From Serratia nematodiphila DZ0503SBS1 (GTDB taxonomy: Bacteria > Pseudomonadota > Gammaproteobacteria > Enterobacterales > Enterobacteriaceae), in contig NZ_JPUX01000002.1 of the NCBI RefSeq assembly GCF_000738675.1, positions 709,291 to 773,290 on the forward strand: a stretch of 64,000 nucleotides of DNA. Reading direction: 5' to 3'. The position numbers and the translations under genes are program-made. The notes below the pieces were generated by a model. It had not been told where the DNA came from. It did not search any database and was given only the letters and a program-made list of their open reading frames with translations. Shown one piece after another: positions 16,243-26,111 of the stretch (positions within the stretch are counted from its first letter, which is position 1; the number at the start of each line of letters is the position of its first letter).

Positions 16243-17259
16243 TCACGAACGCTTTTTCAGATAGGGTTTGAACGCGTCCGAATAACGCTCCTCAAACCCG
16301 TCGGCGGTTTTCACGATCATGAACACCGGGATACCGAGCAGGTTGGCCAGCGCCATGCCGCGCTCCGGCCCCATCACGTTCAGGCCGGTGGACAGGCCGT
16401 CGGCGGTCATGCAGGTCGGGCTCAGCACGGTGATCGACACCAGCCGATGATGGATCGGCCGCCCGGTGACCGGATCGATGGTGTGCGAATAGCGCACCCC
16501 GTCCTGCTCGAAGTAGTTGCGATAGTCACCCGAGGTGGCGATCGACATCTCCCCCGGCTGGATCACCAGCTGCGCCTGCTGCTGCGCGCCGGCGGTCGGG
16601 CGCTCGATGGCGATGCGCCACGGCTTTTGCTCGCCGTTGCGCCCGCGGGTACGAACTTCACCGCCGATATCCACCATGTAGTCTTTCACGTGTTGCGATT
16701 GCAGATACTCCGCCACCACGTCCACGCCGTATCCTTTGGCAATCGAAGACAGGTCGACATACAGCTCGGGGATGCTTTTCACCAGCGCGCTGCCCTGCAC
16801 CGCCAGTTTATCGGCGCCGGTCCAGGCGCGGCGGTGCTCCAGTTCCGCCTCGCTCGGCACTTTGTCCGGCCGCCCTTCCGGGCCGAAACCCCATAGGTTG
16901 ACCAGCGGCCCGACGGTCACGTCCAGCGCGCCATCGGTGACGCGGTTGATGCGCAGCGCTTCGCGCACCACTTCGGCGGTGGCCGGCGAAACCGGGAACG
17001 GCCGGTCAATGTCGCGGCTGGCGTTGAAGCGGCTTAGCTCGGAATCCGGCCGGTAGGTGGACATCTGATCGTTCACCTGTTCCAGCCGTTTGTCGATCTC
17101 CGCCTGCATCTCGCGCGCCGACGGCGTATCGTCGCCGGTCACGTAACGGATCGAATACGAGGTGCCCATGGTTTTACCCGTCAGATCCACCTGTTCCGGC
17201 CCGCAACCGGTCAGCAGCAGGGTGGCGCTCAGCGCCACGCCCGTCAGCCAGTTCTTCAT
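16243..17259 (-). CDS. apbE: ApbE, FAD:protein FMN transferase
   Basis: A 338-residue lipoprotein (lipobox LLLTGC) of the ApbE family that transfers FMN from FAD to a threonine in a D-x-x-S-G-A-T motif. Flavin and metal motifs are visible: TMGTSYSIRY, DVTVGPLVNLWGFG, DLSSIAKGYGVD, DIGGEVRTRG and SHTIDPVTGRP. Its targets are in the same operon, NqrB and NqrC, both with DGxSGAT. Start chosen at 17259 (MKNWLTGVALSATLL) to give a proper signal peptide; an alternative ATG at 17292 would overlap nqrF by 17 bases. Confidence 0.93.
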   Translation of the reverse strand: MKNWLTGVALSATLLLTGCGPEQVDLTGKTMGTSYSIRYVTGDDTPSAREMQAEIDKRLEQVNDQMSTYRPDSELSRFNASRDIDRPFPVSPATAEVVREALRINRVTDGALDVTVGPLVNLWGFGPEGRPDKVPSEAELEHRRAWTGADKLAVQGSALVKSIPELYVDLSSIAKGYGVDVVAEYLQSQHVKDYMVDIGGEVRTRGRNGEQKPWRIAIERPTAGAQQQAQLVIQPGEMSIATSGDYRNYFEQDGVRYSHTIDPVTGRPIHHRLVSITVLSPTCMTADGLSTGLNVMGPERGMALANLLGIPVFMIVKTADGFEERYSDAFKPYLKKRS

Positions 17260-17275
17260 CGCCAATGCGCGCAAT

Positions 17276-18499
17276 TTAGCCACCAAAGTCATCCAGCATG
17301 ATATTTTCGTCTTCGACGCCCAGATCTTTGAGCATCTTGATCACCGCGGCGTTCATCATCGGCGGCCCGCACATGTAAAACTCGCAGTCTTCCGGCGCCG
17401 GGTGGTTCTTCAGGTAGTTCTCCAGCAGAACATTATGGATAAAGCCGGTGTAGCCGGTCCAGTTATCTTCCGGTTGCGGATCCGACAGCGCCACGTGCCA
17501 GGTGAAGTTTTCGTTCTCCGCCTGCAGCTGGTTGAAGTCGTCTTCATAGAACATCTCACGCAGCGAACGCGCGCCGTACCAGAAAGTGATCTTGCGCTTC
17601 GAGTTCAGACGCTTGAGCTGATCGAAAATGTGTGAGCGCATCGGCGCCATGCCCGCGCCGCCGCCGATAAAGATCATTTCGGCGTCGGTGTCCTTGGCGA
17701 AGAACTCGCCGAACGGCCCGGAGATGGTTACCTTATCGCCCGGCTTCAGCGACCAGATATAGGAAGACATGATGCCCGGCGGCACGTCCGGATTGTTCGG
17801 CGGCGGCGTGGCGATACGCACGTTGAGCATGATGATGCCCTTCTCTTCCGGGTAGTTGGCCATCGAGTAGGCGCGCACCGTGGTGTCGTTCACCGTCGAA
17901 CGGTAGCGGAACAGGTTGAACTTGTCCCAGTCGCCGCGATACTCCTGCGGCACGTCGAAGTCGGCGTAGCTGATGTCGTGCGCCGGCGCTTCGATCTGGA
18001 TGAAACCGCCCGCGCGGAACGGCACGTCTTCGCCATCGGGGATCTTCAGCTTCAGCTCTTTGATAAAGGTGGCTTTGTTATCGTTGGAGATAACTTCGCA
18101 TTCCCATTTCTTCACGCCGAAGATCTCTTCCGGCAGCTCGATCTTCAGGTTCTGCTTCACGTTCACCTGGCACGCCAGGCGGCAACCCTCTTTCGCTTCG
18201 CGCTTGTTGATGTGCGAGAGCTCGGTCGGCAGGATATCGCCGCCGCCCTCTTTGATCACCACCCGGCACTGGCCGCAGGAGCCGCCGCCGCCGCAGGCCG
18301 AGGAGACGAAGATCCCTTGGCTGGAGAGCACGTTGAGCAGCTTGTCGCCCGCCGGCGCATGGAAGCTCTTATCCAGATCGCCGTTGATTTCCACCGCGAT
18401 GTCGCCGGTGTTCACCAGCTTCGATTTGGCGAACAGGATCAGCAACACCAGCACCATCACGATGGCGGTGAACATCGCTACGCCTAAAATAATTTCCAT
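17276..18499 (-). CDS. nqrF: Na+-NQR subunit F, NADH dehydrogenase flavoprotein
   Basis: A 407-residue subunit that takes electrons from NADH. An N-terminal membrane anchor (about residues 3-24) is followed by a 2Fe-2S domain with C69, C75, C78 and C110, an FAD-binding domain with the [11 protein letters not shown] motif, and an NADH-binding domain with [11 protein letters not shown] and YMCGPPMM. Length matches Vibrio NqrF (408). The sequence ends [11 protein letters not shown], as is usual. It follows nqrE by 15 bases. Confidence 0.97.
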   Translation of the reverse strand: MEIILGVAMFTAIVMVLVLLILFAKSKLVNTGDIAVEINGDLDKSFHAPAGDKLLNVLSSQGIFVSSACGGGGSCGQCRVVIKEGGGDILPTELSHINKREAKEGCRLACQVNVKQNLKIELPEEIFGVKKWECEVISNDNKATFIKELKLKIPDGEDVPFRAGGFIQIEAPAHDISYADFDVPQEYRGDWDKFNLFRYRSTVNDTTVRAYSMANYPEEKGIIMLNVRIATPPPNNPDVPPGIMSSYIWSLKPGDKVTISGPFGEFFAKDTDAEMIFIGGGAGMAPMRSHIFDQLKRLNSKRKITFWYGARSLREMFYEDDFNQLQAENENFTWHVALSDPQPEDNWTGYTGFIHNVLLENYLKNHPAPEDCEFYMCGPPMMNAAVIKMLKDLGVEDENIMLDDFGG

Positions 18500-18514
18500 A
18501 AATTCTTCCCGCCT

Positions 18515-19111
18515 TTACAACTGAACACCGGAGAAGGACATGAAGCCCAGCGCCATCAGTCCGGTGGTGATAAAGGTAATGCCCAGGCCGCGCAGCCCTG
18601 CCGGCACGTTGGCATACTTGAGTTTTTCGCGGATCCCCGCCATGGCGACGATCGCCAGCATCCAGCCGGTGCCGGAACCGATGCCGTACACCACCGATTC
18701 GGCGAAGTTGTAGTCGCGCTGCACCATGAAGGACACGCCGCCGAAGATGGCGCAGTTCACGGTGATGAGCGGCAGGAAGATGCCGAGCGCGTTATACAGC
18801 GACGGGAAGAAACGATCGAGGATCATCTCCAGAATCTGCACCAGCGCCGCGATCACGCCGATGAAGGTGATGAAGTTGAGGAAGCTCAGATCGACGCCTT
18901 CCACCAGCGCACCGTCGCGCAGGATCAGGTTGTAGACCAGGTTGTTCACCGGCACCGAAATGCCGAGCACGATGGTCACCGCGATGCCCAGGCCAAAGGC
19001 GGTCGAGACCTTCTTCGACACCGCCAGGAAGGTACACATCCCGAGGAAGAACGCCAGCGCCATGTTCTCGACGAACACCGCGCGCACAAACAGGCTGATA
19101 TAGTGTTCCAT
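18515..19111 (-). CDS. nqrE: Na+-NQR subunit E, membrane protein
   Basis: A 198-residue polytopic membrane protein with about six transmembrane segments, homologous to NqrD and to RnfA. NqrD and NqrE together hold an intramembrane iron centre via cysteines in half-helices; here [14 protein letters not shown] and [14 protein letters not shown] carry them. It takes part in sodium-coupled electron transfer. Starts six bases after the nqrD stop. Confidence 0.97.
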   Translation of the reverse strand: MEHYISLFVRAVFVENMALAFFLGMCTFLAVSKKVSTAFGLGIAVTIVLGISVPVNNLVYNLILRDGALVEGVDLSFLNFITFIGVIAALVQILEMILDRFFPSLYNALGIFLPLITVNCAIFGGVSFMVQRDYNFAESVVYGIGSGTGWMLAIVAMAGIREKLKYANVPAGLRGLGITFITTGLMALGFMSFSGVQL

Positions 19112-19117
19112 CGGCCT

Positions 19118-19747
19118 TTACTCCTTTTCGATCTGCGCCGGCTTCAGAGTGCGCAGCACCCAGATCAGCAGGCCGATGATGAAGAACGCGCTCGGCGCCA
19201 GCAGGAACAGGCCGTTCGGCTGATACCAGCCGCCGTTCTGCACCGTTTCCAACACCGGCACGCCAAACAGCTTACCGGAGCCGATCAGCTCGCGCAGGAA
19301 ACCGACCAGCACCAGGATCACCCCGTAGCCCAGCCCGTTGCCGATGCCATCCATAAAGCTCTCGATCGGCGGCGACTTCATGGCGTAGGCCTCGGCGCGC
19401 CCCATCACGATGCAGTTGGTGATGATAAGGCCGACGAACACCGACAGCTGCTTGGAGATCTCGAACGCATAGGCGCGCAGCAACTGATCGACCACGATCA
19501 CCAGCGAGGCGATGATCGCCATCTGCACGATGATGCGCACGCTGTTGGGAATATGGTGACGGATCAGCGAGATGAAGAAGCTGGAGAACGCGGTCACCAG
19601 CGTCACCGCAATGGTCATCACCACCGCCGTCTCCAGCTTGGTGGTCACCGCCAGCGCCGAACAGACGCCCAGCACCTGCAGGGCGATCGGGTTATTGTCG
19701 AACAGCGGCCCCAGCAGGACCCGCTTTATTTCTTTGGAATCAGCCAT
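19118..19747 (-). CDS. nqrD: Na+-NQR subunit D, membrane protein
   Basis: A 209-residue protein with about six transmembrane segments, of the RnfE/NqrD family. The conserved cysteines in [14 protein letters not shown] and [14 protein letters not shown] match the iron-binding half-helices shared with NqrE. The start overlaps the end of nqrC by eight bases, so the two are translationally coupled. Confidence 0.97.
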   Translation of the reverse strand: MADSKEIKRVLLGPLFDNNPIALQVLGVCSALAVTTKLETAVVMTIAVTLVTAFSSFFISLIRHHIPNSVRIIVQMAIIASLVIVVDQLLRAYAFEISKQLSVFVGLIITNCIVMGRAEAYAMKSPPIESFMDGIGNGLGYGVILVLVGFLRELIGSGKLFGVPVLETVQNGGWYQPNGLFLLAPSAFFIIGLLIWVLRTLKPAQIEKE

Positions 19748-20534
19748 TTTTCAGCGCTCCTTCACGAACTTTTTTCAGGAACGGGCCGAAGCCGTGCTCG
19801 CCCAACCAGAAATCAAACGTATGCTGCACGCCGTTGGAGGTCAGCGTGGCGCCGGACAGGCCATCCACCCCGTGTACGTCCCCCTGACGCGCACCGCCTT
19901 TCACCACGCGGAGCGCCGGCTGGCCGTTGTCGTCGAACAGCTGCTTGCCGACCCACTGCTGGCGCCAGGACGGGTTCTCGACCTCACCGCCCAGCCCCGG
20001 GGTTTCCCCCTGGTCGTAGTAGGTGATGCCCTTGACCGTATTGCCATCGTTATCCAGCGCCACGAAGGCGTACATCATCGACCACAGGCCGGTGCCGTAT
20101 ACCGGCAGTACAATCTTGTTCACCTGGCCGCTTTCATCGCGCACCAGATAGATTTCCGCCTGGTTGCTGCGGCGCTTGATGCCGGCCGGATCGTCGCCCG
20201 CCGCCAGCGCCACGCTTTTGGCGTCGTCGCGTAGCGCGGCGCCCAGATCGAACGCCGCCGCCTTGCCGGCGACAAACTCGCCGCTGTTCAGATCCACCAG
20301 GCGCGGTTCGATGCGCTCGCTGTACAGGCGCTTGACCTGCTCGCTCTCCATTTTCGGCTGCAACAGGCCGGCTACGTCGAGAATATTGCGCTGCTTGTCG
20401 AGCAGCTTTCGCTCCTGCTGTTTGGACTTCAGGCCGACGGCGGAGCCCGCCACCACCACTGAACACACCAGACACAGCAGCAGCACTACCAGCAGCGTTT
20501 TACCGATGCCGTCATTTTTCGCTTCATTCGCCAC
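19740..20534 (-). CDS. nqrC: Na+-NQR subunit C, FMN-bearing
   Basis: A 264-residue subunit with one N-terminal membrane helix (about residues 11-35) and a periplasmic FMN-binding domain. The covalent FMN attachment site is T230 in GVDGLSGAT, modified by ApbE. It passes electrons between the FeS centre in NqrD/E and NqrB. The start overlaps the end of nqrB by 11 bases. Confidence 0.97.
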   Translation of the reverse strand: MANEAKNDGIGKTLLVVLLLCLVCSVVVAGSAVGLKSKQQERKLLDKQRNILDVAGLLQPKMESEQVKRLYSERIEPRLVDLNSGEFVAGKAAAFDLGAALRDDAKSVALAAGDDPAGIKRRSNQAEIYLVRDESGQVNKIVLPVYGTGLWSMMYAFVALDNDGNTVKGITYYDQGETPGLGGEVENPSWRQQWVGKQLFDDNGQPALRVVKGGARQGDVHGVDGLSGATLTSNGVQHTFDFWLGEHGFGPFLKKVREGALKNG

Positions 20535-21765
20535 GGGCTTTTCTCCGCTTGATGTTGGCCTGCACCACCAGGTAATCGAACAGCGGCGCGAACAGGTTGG
20601 CGAACAGGATCGCCAGCATCATGCCTTCCGGATAGGCGGGGTTGACCACCCTAATCAGCACGCACATCACGCCAATCAGAATGCCGTACCACCATTTCCC
20701 CTTATTGGTGAAGGAGGCGGAAACCGGGTCGGTCGCCATAAAGATCATGCCGAAGGCGAAGCCGCCCAGCACCAGATGCCAGTACCACGGCATGGCGAAC
20801 ATCGGGTTGGTATCGGAACCGATGGCGTTGAACAGCATGGCGGAAGCCACCATGCCGAGCATTACCCCGGCGACGATGCGCCAGGAGGCCACGCGGCCGA
20901 ACAGGATAATCGCCCCGCCGATCAGGATCATCAGCGTGGACACCTCACCGATCGAGCCGGGAATGTTGCCGAGGAAAGCGTCCATCCAGCTGATGGACTG
21001 GCCGGTGGCTACGTTGCTCAGACTGTGCGCCCCGCCCGCGCTCCACTGCGCCAGCGGCGTCGCGCCGGAGAAACCGTCCGCGGAAGTCCACACCAGATCG
21101 CCGGAGATCTGCGCCGGATAGGCGAAGAACAGGAAGGCGCGGCCGGCCAGCGCCGGGTTGAGGAAGTTGCGCCCGGTGCCGCCGAAGATCTCTTTGGCCA
21201 CCACCACGCCGAAGGTGATGCCCAGCGCGGCCTGCCACAGCGGCAGGGTCGGCGGCACGATCAGCGCGAACAGGATAGAGGTGACAAAGAAACCTTCGTT
21301 GACCTCATGCTTGCGGATAATGGCGAACAGCACTTCCCAGAAGCCGCCGACGACGAACACCACGGCGTAGATCGGCAGGAAGTAACAGGCGCCCAGCACC
21401 ATTTTGCTGACCCAGCCGGCGTCGGCCGCCAGCGAGGCGCCGAGCCACTGCGCCAGGCGATAATGCCAGTCGCCCGCCAACACCTGTTGCAGCGCGTCGC
21501 CGCTGTACAGATGGTGCAGCGCCGGGATCGCCTGCTGGCCGACGTTGTACATGCCCCAGAACATCGCCGGGAACACCGCCAGCCACACCAGGATCATCAT
21601 GCGTTTCAAATCGATGGCGTCGCGCACGTGCGAAGCGCCGCGCGTCACCGTGCCGGGGGTGTAAAACACCGTGGTGGTCGCTTCATACAGCGGGTACCAC
21701 TTTTCCAGTTTGCCGCCCGGCGTGAAGTGATGCTCTATCTTCTCGAAATAATTCTTCAGGCCCAT
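20524..21765 (-). CDS. nqrB: Na+-NQR subunit B, sodium channel and FMN/riboflavin subunit
   Basis: A 413-residue polytopic membrane protein that forms the sodium pathway and the quinone-reducing end. The FMN-linked residue is T236 in ADGFSGAT, the same number as in Vibrio cholerae NqrB. The [21 protein letters not shown] segment is the family hallmark. Three bases separate it from nqrA. Confidence 0.97.
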   Translation of the reverse strand: MGLKNYFEKIEHHFTPGGKLEKWYPLYEATTTVFYTPGTVTRGASHVRDAIDLKRMMILVWLAVFPAMFWGMYNVGQQAIPALHHLYSGDALQQVLAGDWHYRLAQWLGASLAADAGWVSKMVLGACYFLPIYAVVFVVGGFWEVLFAIIRKHEVNEGFFVTSILFALIVPPTLPLWQAALGITFGVVVAKEIFGGTGRNFLNPALAGRAFLFFAYPAQISGDLVWTSADGFSGATPLAQWSAGGAHSLSNVATGQSISWMDAFLGNIPGSIGEVSTLMILIGGAIILFGRVASWRIVAGVMLGMVASAMLFNAIGSDTNPMFAMPWYWHLVLGGFAFGMIFMATDPVSASFTNKGKWWYGILIGVMCVLIRVVNPAYPEGMMLAILFANLFAPLFDYLVVQANIKRRKARGE

Positions 21766-21768
21766 CGG

Positions 21769-23118
21769 TTATCCTTCCTGCTCAATCTTGGTCAGCACCT
21801 CGCGCAGCACCGGCGCGTACTCATACTTGCCGGGGCAAACGAAGGTGCACAGCGCCAGATCTTCCTCGTCCAGCTCCAGACAACCCAGCGCCTGCGCGCT
21901 GTCGCTGTCGCCCGCCAGCAGATCGCGCAGCAGCAGCGTCGGCAAAATATCCAGCGGCATCACCCGCTCGTAGTTGCCGATCGGCACCATGGCGCGCTCG
22001 CCGCCGTTGGTGGTGGTTGAGAAGGCGAACAGTTTGTTCTTCAGGAAGTGGCCCAGCGTGGTGCGGGTAATGGAAAACTTGTTCGGCGAGGGCACGATCC
22101 AACCGAACAGCTCTTTGTCGCGCCCTTCTTCCAGCACCGACACCTGCGAGTGGAAGCGGCCGAGCCAGGCGTTCGGCCCGGCGGCGTGCATGCCGTTCAG
22201 CACCGAACCGGAGATCACCCGATTCTCGCCGCCTTTCAGGCGGCCGGCGGTCAGCTCATCGAGGCTGGCCCCCAGGCGGGTGCGCAGCAGCGCCGGCTGC
22301 GCCACCTGCGGCCCGGCCAGCGCCACCACACGGCGGGTATCGAGCTTGCCGGTGGTGAACAGCGTGCCTATGGCGATCACGTCCTGGTAACCGATGTGCC
22401 AAACGGTTTTCTTCAGGCTGACCGGTTCAAGGAAGTGAATGTGGGTGCCCGCCAGCCCGGCGGGATGCGGGCCGGCAAATTCGCTGTAGGCGATCTGCGG
22501 GCCGCTCTGCTGGCCAACCGAGGCGCCGGCGGCATGGCACACGTGCACCTTGCCCGCCGTCAGGCGCGCCAGCACCACCAGCCCGGCGTTGAACGCCGCC
22601 TGCTGTTCGGCGATGATCACCTGCGGATCGGCGGCCAACGGTTGGGTATCCATCGCGGTGACGAAAATGGCGCGCGGCTCGCTGCCGGGGCTCGGCGTTT
22701 TGCTGAACGGGCGGGTGCGCAGCGCGGTCCACAGGCCGCTGGCGATCAGTTCGCTTTCGACCTGTTCACGCGGCAGCTGGCTCAGTTCACCCAGCGGGTA
22801 GTGCGCGAACTCGAGCTGATCGTCGCCGCCGTTTTCCAGCGCAATCACCACCGATTGCAATACGCGCCGCTCGCCGCGGTTAATCGCGGCGATGCGGCCG
22901 CTGGCGGGTGCCGTGAAGAAAACCCCGGGGTTTTTCTTGTCTTCGAACAACGCCTGGCCTTTCTTAACGGTATCGCCTTCCTGCACCAGCATGGAGGGGC
23001 GCATTCCGACATACTCTTCCCCAAGCAGGGCGACATGCTGAATGTTCGGGCCATCTTGGATCGCCTGAACCGGAACCCCGGCTATCGGCAGATCTAACCC
23101 TTTTCTGATCTTAATCAT
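21769..23118 (-). CDS. nqrA: Na+-NQR subunit A
   Basis: A 449-residue peripheral subunit, first gene of the nqr operon, with no membrane segment. The family start [18 protein letters not shown] and the [26 protein letters not shown] barrel-sandwich region (about residues 30-55) are clear. NqrA lies on the cytoplasmic side against NqrB near the ubiquinone site. No strong Shine-Dalgarno precedes the ATG; the upstream leader is long (see next entry). Confidence 0.97.
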   Translation of the reverse strand: MIKIRKGLDLPIAGVPVQAIQDGPNIQHVALLGEEYVGMRPSMLVQEGDTVKKGQALFEDKKNPGVFFTAPASGRIAAINRGERRVLQSVVIALENGGDDQLEFAHYPLGELSQLPREQVESELIASGLWTALRTRPFSKTPSPGSEPRAIFVTAMDTQPLAADPQVIIAEQQAAFNAGLVVLARLTAGKVHVCHAAGASVGQQSGPQIAYSEFAGPHPAGLAGTHIHFLEPVSLKKTVWHIGYQDVIAIGTLFTTGKLDTRRVVALAGPQVAQPALLRTRLGASLDELTAGRLKGGENRVISGSVLNGMHAAGPNAWLGRFHSQVSVLEEGRDKELFGWIVPSPNKFSITRTTLGHFLKNKLFAFSTTTNGGERAMVPIGNYERVMPLDILPTLLLRDLLAGDSDSAQALGCLELDEEDLALCTFVCPGKYEYAPVLREVLTKIEQEG

Positions 23119-23673
23119 AGGATTTATACGATGTAGTTTGGTTTACACGTCTGCCCGGCCCCAGAGGCGGGTGCGGGCGATGCCAGGATTGCCGGGCAGT
23201 GCGCACGACGGCACGCCCAACATGAACTTTCTCGCAGTGAATATATGGGGTAACGCGCATTCCCTTGATTCCCCCCCTCTCCGTTATTTGCGTGACAATC
23301 GATGTGTTAACGGCCTGTAGCCAAATAACCATCGAAACGGCCGGGTTATATGCCATAACCCCCGCCGCTTCAATCGCTACCGCGCGTTAAATTGAAGAGA
23401 GAATATTAACATTGTTCGCAACATTGTTCTGCGTTCCGTCGTGACTTGGGTCAAGCAAACGCAATTAAATTTCGCCTGTTTTTCACTACTTATCGTTAAA
23501 ATCTGCCGGTCATTTCACTTTTATCGAGCTTTGTCGTTTTTTTATACATATCACGTATTGCTAAAAATAAACGCGCTGGTAATCTGGCGGTGTTTTGCAG
23601 CAGTAAAAACAATAATCAGTGGCATGCTGGCCAGGTTGATTGCGCCGGCAGATAAATATAAGCAGGAATTATA
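23119..23673. promoter_or_regulatory. nqrA/dpaA divergent control region
   Basis: A 555-base gap without a convincing gene. About 33 bases before nqrA, TGCCCGGC (23152-23159) pairs with GCCGGGCA (23191-23198), forming a stem that would sit in the nqr leader RNA. The half near dpaA (23450-23670) is AT-rich and suits promoter sequence, with AGCAGGA as the dpaA ribosome site. I see no riboswitch or known operator. Confidence 0.45.
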
Positions 23674-24444
23674 ATGAGCAAAATCGCGCTGTTGTTTGCG
23701 ATGCTTGTTTCTATGCCGATGATCACGGCCTGCAGCGCCAGCGAGCAGGTACCCGAAGCGCCGGTAGTTAAACAGCAATTATTGGGTTCGCCGGTCTATA
23801 TTCAGATCTTCAAAGAGGAACGCAAGCTGGAATTGTATGCCAGAATGGGCAATGAATTCCGCCTGGTCAACACGTTCCCGATCTGTAATTTCTCCGGCGG
23901 GCTGGGTCCTAAACGTCGTGAAGGCGACTTTAAAAGTCCTGAAGGCTTTTATAGCGTTGACGCGCGCCATCTGAAACCCGACAGCAAGTATTATCGGGCG
24001 ATCAATATCGGTTTCCCTAACGATTACGATAAGTCGCAGGGCTATTCCGGCGCTTATCTGATGATCCACGGCGAATGTAAATCGATCGGCTGTTACGCGA
24101 TGACCAACACCTATATGGATGAGATCTATCGCTACGTCGAAGCCGCCTTCGCCTATGGCCAAAGCCGCGTCGACATCAGCATCTACCCGTTCCGCATGAC
24201 CGAACAGAACCTGAAACGCCATGCGTCATCCAGCTATATCGCCTTCTGGCGCCAGCTGAAGCCGGGCTACGATTACTTCGCGAAGAACCGCCAACCGCCG
24301 ACAATGGGCGTGGTCAATGGCCAGTACGTCTTGGGCCAACCGCTGATGAGCAGCGGCGGCATGATGACGCAGTACGCGTCAGCCAGCCCGACGCCCAACA
24401 CCAACCCCTTCGCTCAGAACAAGCCGCTCACCGAAGTGAAATAA
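23674..24444 (+). CDS. dpaA: L,D-transpeptidase-family murein hydrolase (YafK/DpaA)
   Basis: A 256-residue exported protein with a YkuD catalytic domain: [15 protein letters not shown] (H about 126, C about 134) is the His/Cys active site. E. coli DpaA (YafK, LdtF) cleaves the link between Braun lipoprotein and peptidoglycan rather than making crosslinks. The first 20 residues form a signal peptide ending near TACSAS, which could be a lipobox (ITAC). The 3' 66 bases overlap the convergent yafJ. Confidence 0.93.
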   Translation: MSKIALLFAMLVSMPMITACSASEQVPEAPVVKQQLLGSPVYIQIFKEERKLELYARMGNEFRLVNTFPICNFSGGLGPKRREGDFKSPEGFYSVDARHLKPDSKYYRAINIGFPNDYDKSQGYSGAYLMIHGECKSIGCYAMTNTYMDEIYRYVEAAFAYGQSRVDISIYPFRMTEQNLKRHASSSYIAFWRQLKPGYDYFAKNRQPPTMGVVNGQYVLGQPLMSSGGMMTQYASASPTPNTNPFAQNKPLTEVK

Positions 24445-25182
24445 CGCGAACTCGCCTGGCTCAATCTTGTGCCAGGTTTCGTTGGCGGTCAGCGGTTGGG
24501 TGGCAATCACCGTGACCACATCGTTCGGTGTGGTCTGTTGCTGAAAATCAATCTCCACGTCCTGATCAAGCAACGTCGCCTTGCCGAACGGCGCGCGGCG
24601 CGTGATCCAATACAGGTTGGTGGAACAATACGCCATCACGAAGCGCCCGTCCGACAACAGCATATTGAATACCCCTTTCTTGCGCAGCTGGCTCGCCAAC
24701 AGGCCAATGTAGCGGAATACCGCCGGCCACTGGCTCGGGGTGCGCGGATATTTCAGCGCCAGCTGGTGCAGCAGCCAGCAGAACGCGTATTCGCTGTCGG
24801 TCTGGCCGACCGGGCGGAACGTGCCGGTATCCAGCTGGCGATAGCCTTTCAATTGGCCGTTGTGCGCATAGGTCCAGTTGCGGCCCCACAGTTCACGGGT
24901 GAACGGATGGGTGTTTTCCAACGCCACTTCGCCGCGGTTGGCCTGGCGAATATGGGACACCACCGCGCAAGACTTGATCGGGTAGTCCTGCACCAGGCGG
25001 GCGATCGGCGAGTTGAAGCTCGGCTGCGGATCCTTGAATGTACGGCAGCCGTTCCCTTCATAGAAGGTAATGCCCCAGCCATCCTTATGCGGCCCGGTGC
25101 GGCCGCCGCGCTGTACCAGGCCGGTAAAGCTGAAGCAGATATCGGTCGGTACGTTTGCGCTCATCCCGAGCAGTTCACACAT
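24379..25182 (-). CDS. yafJ: class II glutamine amidotransferase YafJ
   Basis: A 267-residue N-terminal-nucleophile amidotransferase; the catalytic cysteine is residue 2 ([14 protein letters not shown]), which sets the start at 25182 rather than an ATG three codons upstream. Other motifs are [32 protein letters not shown] and YAHNGQL. The acceptor substrate of the family is unknown. Relative to E. coli YafJ (255 aa) the tail is 12 residues longer and runs antisense into dpaA by 66 bases. Confidence 0.93.
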   Translation of the reverse strand: MCELLGMSANVPTDICFSFTGLVQRGGRTGPHKDGWGITFYEGNGCRTFKDPQPSFNSPIARLVQDYPIKSCAVVSHIRQANRGEVALENTHPFTRELWGRNWTYAHNGQLKGYRQLDTGTFRPVGQTDSEYAFCWLLHQLALKYPRTPSQWPAVFRYIGLLASQLRKKGVFNMLLSDGRFVMAYCSTNLYWITRRAPFGKATLLDQDVEIDFQQQTTPNDVVTVIATQPLTANETWHKIEPGEFALFHFGERLVLSEGVGVGRRAG

Positions 25183-25283
25183 CGCCAGCACTCCTTAACC
25201 ACACTGACACAGGCTGTGCGGGCACGGCATACATGCGGCGCCCGCAGTCTTATTCATGGGGAGCCGCAGCCCCCCGAAGGCTA

Positions 25284-25865
25284 TTACGCCTTAACCATCT
25301 CTTTTTCGATCAGCTGAATCAAGATGTGAATCGCTTTAATATGGATTTCCTGAATGCGATCGGCGTAACCGAAGTGCGGCACGCGAATTTCCACATCGGC
25401 GGAACCCGCCATCTTGCCGCCGTCCTTGCCGGTCAGGGTGATCACTTTCATCCCCTTGGCACGCGCCGCGTCGATAGCCTTGATGATGTTGCCGGAGTTG
25501 CCGGAGGTGGAAATGCCCAGCAGCACGTCGCCTTCGCGGCCCACCGCTTCCACATAGCGCGAGAACACATACTCATAGCCGAAGTCGTTGCTGACGCAGG
25601 ACAGGTGGCTCACGTCCGAGATGGCAATCGCCGGGTAGCCCGGGCGGTTTTCGCGGTAGCGGCCGGTCAGCTCTTCGGCGAAATGCATCGCGTCGCAATG
25701 GGAACCGCCGTTGCCGCAGGAAATCACTTTACCGCCGGCTTTGAAGGAATCCGCCAGCAGCACCGCCGCGCGTTGGATGGCGTCGATGTTGGCGTCGTCA
25801 TTGATAAATTTCGCCAGGGTATCAGCCGCTTCGTTCAGTTCACTGCGAATAAGGTCGTGGTACAT
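25284..25865 (-). CDS. gmhA: sedoheptulose-7-phosphate isomerase
   Basis: A 193-residue SIS-domain enzyme that converts sedoheptulose 7-phosphate to D-glycero-D-manno-heptose 7-phosphate, the first step of the heptose of the LPS core. Substrate motifs [21 protein letters not shown] and [12 protein letters not shown] are intact. The length is that of E. coli GmhA/LpcA (192). Single gene, divergent from fadE. Confidence 0.97.
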   Translation of the reverse strand: MYHDLIRSELNEAADTLAKFINDDANIDAIQRAAVLLADSFKAGGKVISCGNGGSHCDAMHFAEELTGRYRENRPGYPAIAISDVSHLSCVSNDFGYEYVFSRYVEAVGREGDVLLGISTSGNSGNIIKAIDAARAKGMKVITLTGKDGGKMAGSADVEIRVPHFGYADRIQEIHIKAIHILIQLIEKEMVKA

Positions 25866-26077
25866 GAGGAACCTCTTGTTATCGTCAAATCTTCCGCTCC
25901 GCAGTGTACCGGATCGCGGAAACAGCGAGAAGCATTCTCAGCCAAACAGCGCGTCGGTTAAGGAAGCGGAGAGGTTTTTGATGATTGGTGCTGTCAGTTT
26001 GTGACCTGAGTTGTAATTAAACTGTAAACGCATTGATAAAAATTCTGCCTTGTACTAAAACCTATTACATACACACA

Positions 26078-26094
26078 ACAGGTCAGACCTCTTA
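26078..26094 (+). promoter_or_regulatory. FadR operator of fadE
   Basis: ACAGGTCAGACCTCTTA carries the FadR core GGTCNGACC. It ends 17 bases before the fadE start, in the place of a repressor site. Long-chain acyl-CoA would release FadR and induce fadE. Confidence 0.75.
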
Positions 26095-26111
26095 CTACTT
26101 CGGAGCTTCTT

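Noticed and set aside
22048..23097. A 349-codon plus-strand frame over nqrA
   Set aside because: Shadow of nqrA; no conserved motif and unusual composition.
23111..23356. An 81-codon minus-strand frame upstream of nqrA
   Set aside because: Overlaps the nqrA start and the leader stem-loop; no recognised family, no ribosome site.
23441..23674. A 77-codon plus-strand frame before dpaA
   Set aside because: AT-rich promoter region, phenylalanine-rich text with no family likeness; it runs into the dpaA start by chance.
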